Source: Nocardia higoensis
Lineage (GTDB): Bacteria > Actinomycetota > Actinomycetes > Mycobacteriales > Mycobacteriaceae
Assembly: GCF_015477835.1 (NCBI RefSeq)
Contig: NZ_JADLQN010000001.1
Coordinates: 1,240,001 to 1,304,000 of the forward strand
DNA: 64,000 nt
Direction: 5' to 3'
The notes beneath the pieces are model-generated. The model was given only the letters and a program-made list of their open reading frames with translations, was not told the DNA's origin and ran no database searches. A program made the position numbers and the translations under genes. Shown in pieces: positions 55,868-64,000 of the stretch. The number at the start of each line of letters is the position of its first letter. Positions within the stretch are counted from its first letter, which is position 1.

Positions 55868-56850
55868 AACGCCCCCACTTCTTCCAGGCCCGCGTCCCGG
55901 TACGCCGACAGCGCCGCCTCCGAACGCTCGCGCACCGCGGCGACCAGTTCCACCGGCCCGAGTGCTCGCACGCCCGCGCCGAAGCCGAGCAGCAGCCGCG
56001 CCATCCAGTCCAGGGTGGCGAAGCGCATGGTGGCTTCCATCGAACCGTCGGCCCGGGTGGCGACCCGGTGCATCGGGTACTGGTCGAGCACCCAGCCGTA
56101 GTCCGGACGGATCAGCAGACGGGCCAGCGGGACCGCGGGATCGTCCTGGAACAGGTCGAGTGCCGCCTCGGTCGATACGTCACGTGGCGGGCGGGCCCGC
56201 TCGTCCAGTTCGGTGGCGGCTTCCATCCGGTCGAAGCGGAACAATCGCACAGCTTCGGCCTCCCGGCACCACGCCTGCAGGTAGCTGTTGTCGTCGACGA
56301 GCAGGATGCGGATCGGATCGACCACCCGCTCGGAGACCACATCGCGACTGGCCGAGTAGTAGACCAGGCTCAGCGCGCGCCCACCGGCCAGCGCCGAGCG
56401 CACGGTGGTCACCGCGGGCGCCTCCAGCGGGGCGAACGAGACGGGCTGCGCCTGCTCGGAGTCGGTCGCCCCGTCGGCGATCGCGGATTCGATCTTGGCG
56501 ATCGCGGCGTGCGCGGCCGTCGGATCGACCATGCCCGGCATCTCGACGATCGAGCGCAGCGCCACCAGCAGGGCGGTGGCCTCGGTCGAGGTCAGCCGCA
56601 GCGGGCGGTCGATGCCCGCGGAGAAGGTGACCTCGATGCTCTCCTCGGAGAACGACAGGTCGATCAGGTCGCCGGGGCCGTAACCGGGCAGCCCGCACAT
56701 CCACAGCTGATTCAGATCGCTCATCAGCTGTTTGGTGCTCACGCCCAGGTCGGCGGCAGCTTCGGCGGCACTGATACCCGGGTTGGCGATCAGATACGGG
56801 ATCATGTTGAGCAGCCGCGACAGCCGCACCGAGAGTCTGCTGGTACTCAT
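55864..56850 (-). CDS. pafC: PafC, WYL-domain regulator
   Basis: A 328-residue regulator with an N-terminal winged helix (LSRLLNMIPYLIANPG, then SAAEAAADLGVSTKQLMSDL) and a WYL domain. PafB and PafC form a heterodimer that activates the RecA-independent DNA-damage response in mycobacteria. The ATG overlaps the pafB stop (ATGA). Order pafC-pafB-pafA is conserved. Confidence 0.9.
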   Translation of the reverse strand: MSTSRLSVRLSRLLNMIPYLIANPGISAAEAAADLGVSTKQLMSDLNQLWMCGLPGYGPGDLIDLSFSEESIEVTFSAGIDRPLRLTSTEATALLVALRSIVEMPGMVDPTAAHAAIAKIESAIADGATDSEQAQPVSFAPLEAPAVTTVRSALAGGRALSLVYYSASRDVVSERVVDPIRILLVDDNSYLQAWCREAEAVRLFRFDRMEAATELDERARPPRDVSTEAALDLFQDDPAVPLARLLIRPDYGWVLDQYPMHRVATRADGSMEATMRFATLDWMARLLLGFGAGVRALGPVELVAAVRERSEAALSAYRDAGLEEVGAL

Positions 56851-57887
56851 GCCGAAGCCTCCGGGCTCTCCGAGACGGTGACCTTCACGCCCGTGGCCTG
56901 CGACACCGCGAGTTCGGAGACCGCGCGCAACCGCGCCATCACATCGGCGCGCAGTTCCGGCGGTTCGAGCACCAGCGCGTCCGGCCCGAGGCCGGTGACC
57001 AACCGCGCGATCCAGTCCCAGGAGCGAACCGGCACCTCGAGCACCACCCCGGAACGTCCGGCGAGCACCTTCGGCTCCCGCACCGACGCCAGCCTGCGCA
57101 GGTCACGGCCGCGACCGTCGGCCACCCAGATGACCGCGGTCCCGGTGACCGGGCTGCTCCTGGTGACCCGGGCGACGATGTCGCGCAGATCCACGCCCTC
57201 GGGTTTGCGCACGACATTGCGCGGCCCGTACGCGGTCACATCCGCGGCGATCCGTGAGAGCCGGAAGCTGCGGACCGCGTCGCGGTCCCGGTCGTGCCCG
57301 ACCAGATACCACCGGCCACGATGGGTCACCACGCCCCACGGTTCGACATCGCGCATCCGGTACGGTTCGCCCACCGAACCCCGATGCTCGAAACGCACCG
57401 CCTGACCGGCGTCGACCGCGGCCAGCAGCTTGCCCAGCACCGGCTCGGAACCCCGGGTGCGGGCGGGCACCGCGGGCACCGTCGCCACCGGCGCCTCGGT
57501 CTCGACATGGATGCCCGCCGCGCGCAGCTTCAGCAGCGCGCCTTCGGCCGCGGCAGCCAGCTCAGGAGACTCCCACAGCTGCACGGCGACCGCCACGGCG
57601 GCGGCCTGCTCGTCGGTGAGGTCGATGTCGGGCAGGGCGTAGGCGTCGGGGTTGATCCGGTAGCCCTCCAGCGCCGAGAACCGCCCGACCGGCCCCACCT
57701 CGAGGGGAATGCCCAGGTCACGTAGCTCGTTCTTGTCGCGCTCGAACATCCGGCTGAACGCTTCGTCGCTGACCGATTCCTCGTAACCCGCGACGCTTTC
57801 CCTGATCCGCTCCGCGCTCAGGAACTGACGGGTCGACAACAGCGCGATGACCAGATTCATCAGCCGCTCGACCTTGGATATCGCCAC
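56847..57887 (-). CDS. pafB: PafB, WYL-domain regulator
   Basis: A 346-residue regulator: N-terminal winged helix (KVERLMNLVIALLSTRQFLS) and WYL domain (RGRWYLVGHDRDRDAVRSFR), the name-giving W-Y-L visible in the latter. It works with PafC as the ssDNA-sensing activator of the DNA-damage regulon. It is encoded 105 bp downstream of pafA. Confidence 0.9.
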   Translation of the reverse strand: MAISKVERLMNLVIALLSTRQFLSAERIRESVAGYEESVSDEAFSRMFERDKNELRDLGIPLEVGPVGRFSALEGYRINPDAYALPDIDLTDEQAAAVAVAVQLWESPELAAAAEGALLKLRAAGIHVETEAPVATVPAVPARTRGSEPVLGKLLAAVDAGQAVRFEHRGSVGEPYRMRDVEPWGVVTHRGRWYLVGHDRDRDAVRSFRLSRIAADVTAYGPRNVVRKPEGVDLRDIVARVTRSSPVTGTAVIWVADGRGRDLRRLASVREPKVLAGRSGVVLEVPVRSWDWIARLVTGLGPDALVLEPPELRADVMARLRAVSELAVSQATGVKVTVSESPEASA

Positions 57888-57992
57888 CCGATAGAGGGTA
57901 ATCCGCCCGCCCGCCCAGGTGTGCGTCGGCGCGCGAAACCCGCCGCACGCACCGGTGCGGCGGGCTCCGGCCGAACACCCGACCTGGAGGCG

Positions 57993-59351
57993 CTACATGG
58001 AGGCGATCAGTCGTTCCACCCGCTCGTCGACCGACCGGAACGGGTCCTTGCACAGCACGGTGCGCTGGGCCTGATCGTTGAGCTTGAGGTGCACCCAGTC
58101 CACGGTGAAATCGCGCCCGGCCTCCTGGGCGGCGGTGATGAAGTCACCGCGTAGCTTGGCGCGCGTGGTCTGCGGCGGGGTTTCCACCGCGGCGTCGACG
58201 GCCTCGTCCTCGGTGATCCGCTTGGCCAGCCCCTTGCGCTGCAGCAGGTCGAACACGCCGCGACCGCGCTTGATGTCGTGGTAGGCCAGGTCGAGCTGGG
58301 CGATCTTGGGATCCGAGAGCTCCATGTTGTAGCGATCCTGGTAGCGCTGGAAGAGCTTGCGCTTGATCACCCAATCGATCTCGGTGTCGACCTTGGCGAA
58401 GTCCTGCGCTTCCACCGCGTCGAGCGTGCGGCCCCACAGGTCGACGACCTGGTCGATCTGCGGATCGCGATCCCGGTTGCGCAGATGTTCGACCGCGCGG
58501 GAGTAGTACTCACGCTGGATGTCGAGCGCACTGGCCTGCCGCCCGCCCGCCAGGCGGACCGGCCTGCGACCGGTGAGATCATGGCTGACCTCCCGGATCG
58601 CGCGGATCGGATTGTCCAGCGCGAAGTCGCGGAAGGAGACGCCCGCCTCGATCATCTCCAGCACCAGCGCCGCGGTGCCCACCTTGAGCATCGTGGTGGT
58701 CTCGGACATGTTGGAGTCGCCGACGATGACGTGCAGGCGCCGGTACTTCTCGGCGTCGGCGTGCGGCTCGTCGCGGGTGTTGATGATCGGGCGCGAGCGG
58801 GTGGTCGCCGAGGAGACGCCCTCCCAGATGTGCTCGGCCCGCTGCGAGAGGCAGAAGGTGGCGGCCTTGGGCGTCTGCAGCACCTTGCCGGCGCCGCAGA
58901 TCAGCTGGCGGGTGACCAGGAACGGCAGCAGCACGTCGGAGATCCGGGAGAACTCCCCGGCCCGCACGACCAGGAAATTCTCGTGGCAACCGTAGGAATT
59001 GCCCGCCGAATCGGTGTTGTTTTTGAACAGATAGATGTCGCCGCCGATGCCCTCTTCGGCGAGACGCTGCTCGGCGTCGATGAGAAGATCCTCGAGCACC
59101 CGCTCACCGGCCCGGTCGTGGGTGACCAGCTGATGCAAGCTGTCGCACTCGGCGGTCGCGTACTCGGGATGCGAGCCGACGTCGAGGTAGAGGCGAGCAC
59201 CGTTGCGAAGAAACACGTTCGAGCTACGGCCCCAGGACACCACCCGGCGGAAGAGGTACCGGGCAACTTCGTCGGGGGACAGCCGACGGTGACCGTGGAA
59301 GGTGCATGTCACACCGAACTCGGTCTCGATCCCCATAATTCGTCGCTGCAC
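57993..59351 (-). CDS. pafA: Pup-protein ligase PafA
   Basis: A 452-residue carboxylate-amine ligase. The sequence is close to mycobacterial PafA throughout, as recalled: [16 protein letters not shown] at the N-terminus (catalytic Glu in ETEFG), [39 protein letters not shown], and a C-terminal [19 protein letters not shown]. It attaches deamidated Pup to substrate lysines for proteasomal degradation. GTG 59351 gives the full conserved MQRRIMGIE start. Confidence 0.97.
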   Translation of the reverse strand: MQRRIMGIETEFGVTCTFHGHRRLSPDEVARYLFRRVVSWGRSSNVFLRNGARLYLDVGSHPEYATAECDSLHQLVTHDRAGERVLEDLLIDAEQRLAEEGIGGDIYLFKNNTDSAGNSYGCHENFLVVRAGEFSRISDVLLPFLVTRQLICGAGKVLQTPKAATFCLSQRAEHIWEGVSSATTRSRPIINTRDEPHADAEKYRRLHVIVGDSNMSETTTMLKVGTAALVLEMIEAGVSFRDFALDNPIRAIREVSHDLTGRRPVRLAGGRQASALDIQREYYSRAVEHLRNRDRDPQIDQVVDLWGRTLDAVEAQDFAKVDTEIDWVIKRKLFQRYQDRYNMELSDPKIAQLDLAYHDIKRGRGVFDLLQRKGLAKRITEDEAVDAAVETPPQTTRAKLRGDFITAAQEAGRDFTVDWVHLKLNDQAQRTVLCKDPFRSVDERVERLIASM

Positions 59352-59489
59352 TCTTCGAGGTTACAGCCAAGTGGGGTTGTCGCGGGGCGGTGCGGACAAC
59401 AGCGGGGCACACGGCTTCACAACGATTCGGGTGATTCGACCGTTTCCGACCGGAAACACGAGCCGGGGAATTCCGACGGGAAACAGGGC

Positions 59490-59526
59490 GGGTCCGTGTG
59501 CGAACCGATGGTTCGCACACGGACCC
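59490..59526 (-). terminator. Strong hairpin between prcA and pafA
   Basis: A perfect 17-bp stem with a 3-nt loop (left arm gggtccgtgtgcgaacc, loop gat). On the minus strand it lies 26 bp past the prcA stop and should end the dop/pup/prcBA transcript, separating it from the pafA operon. Confidence 0.85.
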
Positions 59527-59551
59527 GTCGAGTGACATTCGTCCCGTTGCT

Positions 59552-60355
59552 CTAGGTGGAACCGCCCGACTCTTCGCTGGAATCGTCCGGCAATTCCACC
59601 GTAGTGGTCGGTTTCTTCGCCGCCTCGTCCGACGCGGGCTCACCGTCGCCCGCGGCCAGGAGCTGTTCGAGCGCCGACGCGGCGACCCGGCGGAACGCCC
59701 GGCGTGGCCGAGCCTGTTCCAGGGTGGCGACCTCGAGCTGCGCGACGCCGATGGCGCGCTTGTCCTTGTCGCCTTCGGGGATGGCGGCCTTCAGGGCTTT
59801 CACCGCGATCCCGATCGCCGCGCCGAGCTCCAGCCCCGGCTGGTAAGAGCTCTTCAACGCCGTGATGATGGGCTCGGTGGTGCCGCCCATGACCACGAAC
59901 TCGCGCTCGTCGACGATGGAGCCGTCATAGGTGATCCGGTAGAGCACCGCTTCGGGCGACTCTCCCGCGTAGCCCACCTCCGCGACACAGATCTCCACCT
60001 CGAAGGGCTTGAGCTGGTCGTTGAAGATCGATCCGAGGGTCTGCGCATAGGCGTTGGCCAGCGCCCGGCCGGTGACATCGCGCCGGTCGTACTGGTAACC
60101 GCGCAGATCGGCCTGCAGGATGCCGCCGCGGCGCAGGCTCTCGAACTCGTTGTACTTGCCCACGGCGGCGAAGCCGACGCGGTCGTAGAGCTCGCTGACC
60201 TTGTGCAGCGTGGCGGAAGGATTCTCCGCCACGAACAACACGCCCTTGTCGTAGGTCAGCACGATCACGCTGCGACCCCGAGCGATGCCCTTACGGGCGA
60301 GCTCGGTCTTGTCGCGCATGATCTGCTCGGCAGACGCGTAGTACGGCAGCGTCAT
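59552..60355 (-). CDS. prcA: Proteasome subunit alpha PrcA
   Basis: A 267-residue alpha subunit of the 20S proteasome. The N-terminal [20 protein letters not shown] and the [17 protein letters not shown] strand are typical, as is the [14 protein letters not shown] helix. It forms the outer rings that gate substrate entry and bind Mpa/ARC. It overlaps prcB by 4 bp (ATGA). The acidic C-terminal extension is somewhat longer than in mycobacteria. Confidence 0.96.
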   Translation of the reverse strand: MTLPYYASAEQIMRDKTELARKGIARGRSVIVLTYDKGVLFVAENPSATLHKVSELYDRVGFAAVGKYNEFESLRRGGILQADLRGYQYDRRDVTGRALANAYAQTLGSIFNDQLKPFEVEICVAEVGYAGESPEAVLYRITYDGSIVDEREFVVMGGTTEPIITALKSSYQPGLELGAAIGIAVKALKAAIPEGDKDKRAIGVAQLEVATLEQARPRRAFRRVAASALEQLLAAGDGEPASDEAAKKPTTTVELPDDSSEESGGST

Positions 60356-61218
60356 GCGAGGGCACCCCCTTCCTGAGCCGCGGTGCGATCGGCCACGATG
60401 CCGCGGGCGACCTCGGCCAGCCGATCCTCGGCCACCTCGAGCGCTCCCTCGGCATCGATCACGACCGCGGTCGGATAGATGCCGCGCAGCAGATCCGGCC
60501 CGCCGGTGGCGGTGTCGTCGTCGGCCGCGTCGTAGAGCGACTCGACCGCGATACGCAACGCCCGATCCTGGTCGATTCCCTTGGAATACAACTTCTTCAA
60601 CGAGGTACGGGCGAACATCGACCCGGAACCGACCGCGGTGTACCCGAAGCGCTCCTCGCTGCGCCCGCCGACCACGTCGAAGGACACGATGCGACCGGTC
60701 CGGTCCGGGTCACCGGCGCGCTCGTCATAGCCGACGAGGACCGGCACCACGGCCAGGCCCTGCATCGCCGCGGGAAGGTTGTCGCGCACCATCTTCGACA
60801 GTTTGTTGGCCTTGCCGTCGAAGGTGAGCGGGACGCCCTCGATCTTCTCGTAGTGCTCGAGCTCGACCGCGAACAACCGCACCAGTTCCACGGCCATGCC
60901 CGCGGTGCCCGCGATGCCCGCCGCGGAGAAGGTGTCGGTGATGTACACCTTCTCCATGTCCCTGCTGGCCAACAGGTTTCCCTGGGTGGCCCGGCGATCG
61001 CCGGCGATCAGCACGCCGCCGCGGTAGCTGACCGCGACGATGGTGGTGCCGTGCGGAGCGATGTCCTTCGCGGCGGCGCCACCGGCAGAACCGGTGGCGC
61101 CGTCGATGGCCGAGAACCTGTGTGGCCACAGCAATTCCGGAGCGTGTTGCCGCAGGTGTTCGGTGAAAGAGGAAAGCGCGTGCCCCGGGTGGAGACGCAT
61201 CGGGTCACCCGCAGTCAC
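60352..61218 (-). CDS. prcB: Proteasome subunit beta PrcB
   Basis: A 288-residue beta subunit. The mature enzyme begins at Thr58 ([19 protein letters not shown]), the catalytic nucleophile set free by autoprocessing. I chose GTG 61218, which overlaps the pup stop (GTGA); it gives a 57-residue propeptide, the same length as recalled for M. tuberculosis PrcB. An ATG at 61200 would shorten it by six residues. Confidence 0.95.
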   Translation of the reverse strand: MTAGDPMRLHPGHALSSFTEHLRQHAPELLWPHRFSAIDGATGSAGGAAAKDIAPHGTTIVAVSYRGGVLIAGDRRATQGNLLASRDMEKVYITDTFSAAGIAGTAGMAVELVRLFAVELEHYEKIEGVPLTFDGKANKLSKMVRDNLPAAMQGLAVVPVLVGYDERAGDPDRTGRIVSFDVVGGRSEERFGYTAVGSGSMFARTSLKKLYSKGIDQDRALRIAVESLYDAADDDTATGGPDLLRGIYPTAVVIDAEGALEVAEDRLAEVARGIVADRTAAQEGGALA

Positions 61219-61409
61219 TGGCCGCCCTTCTGCACGTAGGCGCGGACGAAGTCCTCCGCGTTCTCCTCGAGCACGTCGTCGATTTCGTCGAGCAGGTCGT
61301 CGGTCTCCTCCGCGAGCTTCTCGCGGCGCTCCTGCCCTGCGGCATCGGGGCCGACGGAACCTTCGTCCTCGTCGCCGCCCCCGGTGCGCTTGGTCTGCTC
61401 TTGTGCCAT
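61215..61409 (-). CDS. pup: Prokaryotic ubiquitin-like protein Pup
   Basis: A 64-residue disordered, acidic protein: [16 protein letters not shown] at the start, the helical Mpa-binding segment in the middle ([18 protein letters not shown]), and the end YVQKGGQ. The C-terminal Gln must be deamidated to Glu by Dop before PafA can ligate it. ATG 61409 has an AGGAGG ribosome site. Confidence 0.97.
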   Translation of the reverse strand: MAQEQTKRTGGGDEDEGSVGPDAAGQERREKLAEETDDLLDEIDDVLEENAEDFVRAYVQKGGQ

Positions 61410-61574
61410 GGCAGCCGACCTCCTGTGTTCTCATCACGACCGGACCCAGAGGTGAGCACGGTTCCGATCATGCGCAATGTGCGTGCTCGTTCTTCAACAC
61501 TACCCAGCGACCCCGACACCATGTCGGATCTGTTGCCTTTTCGTGCGGTCTGTCCGTGTGATCTCTCCCGGCGG

Positions 61575-63074
61575 TCAGTGGGTGAGTTCGCGCACCAGTT
61601 CGGCCGCGCTGTCCACGCCGTCCAGCAGTTTCCCTACGTGCGACTTGGTGCCCCGACGCGGCTCCAGGGTGGGGATGCGCACCAGCGAGTCGCCGCCCAG
61701 ATCGAAGATGACCGAATCCCAGCTCGCCGCCGCGATATCGGCGCCGAAGCGGCGCAGGCACTCGCCGCGGAAGTACGCCCTGGTATCGGTGGGCGGGTTG
61801 GTCATGGCGTCGAGCACCTGCTGTTCGCTGACCAGCCGCTTCATCGACCCGCGCGCCACCAGCCGGTTGTACAGGCCCTTGTCCAGGCGCACGTCGGAGT
61901 ACTGCAGGTCCATCATGTGCAGCTTGGGCGCGGCCCAGTTCAGGCCCTCCCTGCTGCGCATCCCCTCGAGCAGGCGCAGTTTGGCCGGCCAGTCGAGCAG
62001 GTCGGCGCATTCCATCGGGTCGCGCTCGAGCAGATCGAGCACCATCGCCCAGTTGTCCAGGACGTCACGGGCGCGCGGGTCGTCGTTGCCTTCCCGGTCC
62101 ATGAACTTGGCGACCTTCTCGTGGTAGAGGCGCTGCAGGGCCAGGCCGGTGAGTTCGCGCCCGTCGGCCATCGCGACGGCCACCCGCAGCGTCGGATCGT
62201 GGCTGATCTGGTGCACGGCGGTGACCGGGCGGGCCAGCTGCAGATCCGACAGGTCCTCGCCCGCCTCGATCAGGTCCAGGACGAGCGCGGTGGTGCCGAC
62301 CTTGAGGTAGGTCGACATCTCGGCCAGGTTCGCGTCGCCGATGATGACGTGCAGCCTGCGGTACTTGTCCGCGTCGGCGTGCGGCTCGTCGCGGGTGTTG
62401 ATGATGCCGCGCTTGAGGGTGGTCTCCAGGCCGACCTCGACCTCGATGTAGTCCGAACGCTGGGACAGCTGGAAGCCGGACTGGTCGCCGGACTGGCCGA
62501 TGCCGACCCGGCCGGATCCACATACCACCTGGCGGGAGACGAAGAACGGGGTCAGACCGACGATGATCTGGTTGAACGGCGTGTCCCGGTTCATCAGGTA
62601 GTTCTCGTGGGTGCCGTAGGAGGCGCCCTTGCCGTCGACGTTGTTCTTGTACAGCTGTAGCCGCGGCGCCCCCGGCACGCTGGAGGCATGCCTGGCGGCG
62701 GCCTCCATGACCCGCTCGCCCGCCTTGTCCCAGATCACCGCGTCGAGCGGGTCGACGACCTCGGGCGCGGAGTATTCCGGATGCGCGTGGTCGACATAGA
62801 GCCTGGCACCGTTGGTGAGGATCATGTTCGCCGCACCCACCTCGTCGGCGTCGATGACCGGGGCCGGGCCGTTCATCCGGCTCAGGTCGAACCCGCGCGC
62901 GTCGCGCAACGGCGACTCCACCTCGTAGTCCCATCGGGTCCGCCGGGCGCGCGGCACGCCCTCTGCCGCCGCGTACGCCAGGACCGCCTGCGTGGAGGTG
63001 AGGATCGGGTTGGCCGACGGCTCGGTGGGCGTCGAGATGCCGTATTCGACCTCTATTCCGATGATGCGCTGCAT
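61575..63074 (-). CDS. dop: Pup deamidase/depupylase Dop
   Basis: A 499-residue homologue of PafA with GIEVEYGIS at the N-terminus, [39 protein letters not shown] and a C-terminal block that ends [17 protein letters not shown]. Dop deamidates the C-terminal Gln of Pup and removes Pup from substrates. It lies 165 bp upstream of pup and is probably the first gene of the operon. Confidence 0.96.
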   Translation of the reverse strand: MQRIIGIEVEYGISTPTEPSANPILTSTQAVLAYAAAEGVPRARRTRWDYEVESPLRDARGFDLSRMNGPAPVIDADEVGAANMILTNGARLYVDHAHPEYSAPEVVDPLDAVIWDKAGERVMEAAARHASSVPGAPRLQLYKNNVDGKGASYGTHENYLMNRDTPFNQIIVGLTPFFVSRQVVCGSGRVGIGQSGDQSGFQLSQRSDYIEVEVGLETTLKRGIINTRDEPHADADKYRRLHVIIGDANLAEMSTYLKVGTTALVLDLIEAGEDLSDLQLARPVTAVHQISHDPTLRVAVAMADGRELTGLALQRLYHEKVAKFMDREGNDDPRARDVLDNWAMVLDLLERDPMECADLLDWPAKLRLLEGMRSREGLNWAAPKLHMMDLQYSDVRLDKGLYNRLVARGSMKRLVSEQQVLDAMTNPPTDTRAYFRGECLRRFGADIAAASWDSVIFDLGGDSLVRIPTLEPRRGTKSHVGKLLDGVDSAAELVRELTH

Positions 63075-63252
63075 GCCTCGAGCCTAGGCGACGCGCGCCG
63101 TCGCGGCGGCCGTACCCGTTCGCGCCCGTCCGATCCGGCTCTCGGGCGATGTCGTCGCGGGTGCGTTCGGGGTGGAGATCGTCCGCGATGGGTACCCCGG
63201 ATGGTTCTCGCGGGTGACGACAGCGCGGGCGCCCGCGCCGGATAGTGGCGAG

Positions 63253-64000
63253 GTGACCGAACAGATCGCCGATCCCGCGCGGAACCCGGCCCCCGGCGCG
63301 CCGGTCCCCGCGCCGGGCCGATTGGCCGCCCTCGATGTGCTGCGCGGTATCGCGATACTCGGCACGCTCGCGACGAATGTCTGGATCATGACCGATCCGG
63401 AGGGCATGATCGGCTACCTCGACCACGTGGGCTCCGCGAACGCCGGGTGGGCCGAGCGCGTCCTCCAGCAGCTCGCCCAGGGGAAGTTCCTGGGACTGCT
63501 CACGATCATGTTCGGCATCGGCCTGGCCATCCAGCAGGCCTCCGCCACCCGCGCCGGACGCCGATGGCCGGGCGGCTACCCGTGGCGCGCGGTGCTGCTC
63601 CTCCTCGACGGCCTGCTGAATTTCGTTCTCGTCGCCGAATTCGACGTGCTCATGGGCTACGCGGTCACCGGTCTGGTGGTGGCGTTCCTGCTCGCGACGA
63701 GCGAACGGGCGCGACGGCGATGGCTGATCGCCGCGACGGCAGTGCATCTGACGCTGCTGACACTGGTGGCCGCGGCTCTGGCTACCGCGCCCGCGGCCGA
63801 ATCCGCACCGCGAGATCCACTCGACCCGAACCCGTACGCGGACGGCTCCTTCTGGGATCTCGCGCTGTTCCGGCTCGAGAACGCGGGACTGTTCCGGATC
63901 GAGCCGGTGGTGATCTTCCCGATGTCGGTCGCCTTGTTCCTGACCGGCGCCCTGCTCTTCCGGCGCGGCGTTTTCGGCCCCGAAGGCGTGCGGCTGCGCC
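63253..64000 (+). CDS. DUF418-type membrane protein, 3' end missing
   Basis: At least 249 codons from GTG 63253, running off the window. After a Pro/Ala-rich N-terminus comes LAALDVLRGIAILGTLATNV, the N-terminal signature of DUF418/YeiB-type membrane proteins, and several further hydrophobic segments. It is divergent from dop. Function unknown. A membrane protein gene beside dop is also recalled in mycobacteria (Rv2113). Confidence 0.75.
   Translation, partial: MTEQIADPARNPAPGAPVPAPGRLAALDVLRGIAILGTLATNVWIMTDPEGMIGYLDHVGSANAGWAERVLQQLAQGKFLGLLTIMFGIGLAIQQASATRAGRRWPGGYPWRAVLLLLDGLLNFVLVAEFDVLMGYAVTGLVVAFLLATSERARRRWLIAATAVHLTLLTLVAAALATAPAAESAPRDPLDPNPYADGSFWDLALFRLENAGLFRIEPVVIFPMSVALFLTGALLFRRGVFGPEGVRLR

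Noticed and set aside
60352..61437. 361-codon form of PrcB
   Set aside because: The first part is out-of-frame pup sequence; the GTG at 61218 gives the expected 57-residue propeptide.
1..64000. tRNA, rRNA, insertion sequence or phage attachment site
   Set aside because: I saw no cloverleaf with CCA end, no transposase and no integrase. The disturbed region at 17-25 kb shows decay but no identifiable mobile element.

Overview
The window is high-GC actinobacterial DNA, most likely from Nocardia or a close relative (order Mycobacteriales). The grounds are a complete Pup-proteasome locus with near-canonical PafA, PrcBA, Pup and Dop, IrtAB-like siderophore importers, mycobactin-type acyl-chain genes, and repeated 19-bp IdeR/DtxR-type iron boxes. 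All assignments were made by reading sequence and motifs by eye; no database search was run.

Layout. (1) 1-14012, plus strand: a type 2 BREX phage-defence operon, pglX (5' end outside the window), pglY, pglZ, brxD, brxHI. An inverted Fic toxin / VbhA-like antitoxin pair sits between pglZ and brxD, and a decayed DUF262 gene lies just past brxHI. (2) 14476-28480: accessory region. It holds a putative lipoprotein and partner, an XRE/TPR regulator, helical-protein fragments, small hypothetical genes, a CYP157-like/CYP154-like P450 pair without the usual conservon genes, a stretch of decayed and duplicated sequence (about 22.2-25.1 kb), and a four-gene type VII-secretion-like cassette (25159-27682). 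(3) 28520-46146, minus strand: a siderophore locus in two tandem transcription units. The upstream unit encodes an NRPS with a fused acyltransferase, an IucA/IucC synthetase, a penicillin-acylase-like protein, a stand-alone condensation domain, a PLP decarboxylase and an N-hydroxylase. The downstream unit encodes an acyl carrier protein, acyl-ACP dehydrogenase, WS/DGAT-like acyltransferase and fatty acyl-AMP ligase. (4) 46480-53118, minus strand: IrtB and IrtA, a small ABC-2 type transporter, and an iron-box-preceded secreted protein. (5) 53366-61409 and dop to 63074, minus strand: tatC, tatA, a ketopantoate-reductase-like gene, pafC, pafB, pafA, prcA, prcB, pup, dop. (6) 63253-end: start of a DUF418-type membrane protein.

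How the genes work together. The siderophore locus joins three logics. An MbtB-like module (carrier-cyclization-adenylation-carrier) can make an aryl-oxazoline or thiazoline. A decarboxylase, N-hydroxylase and NIS synthetase resemble desferrioxamine or rhizobactin chemistry. An MbtL/M/N-like set supplies a 2-enoyl fatty acyl chain that an MbtK-like domain can place on a hydroxylamine. This set of parts is what I would expect for a nocardichelin-like lipophilic siderophore (nocardichelins are described as combining mycobactin and desferrioxamine features; recalled, not checked). No salicylate synthase or aryl-AMP ligase lies in the window, so the aryl starter would have to come from elsewhere. 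IdeR boxes precede both biosynthetic units, irtA and the secreted-protein gene, so the locus should be an iron-starvation regulon.
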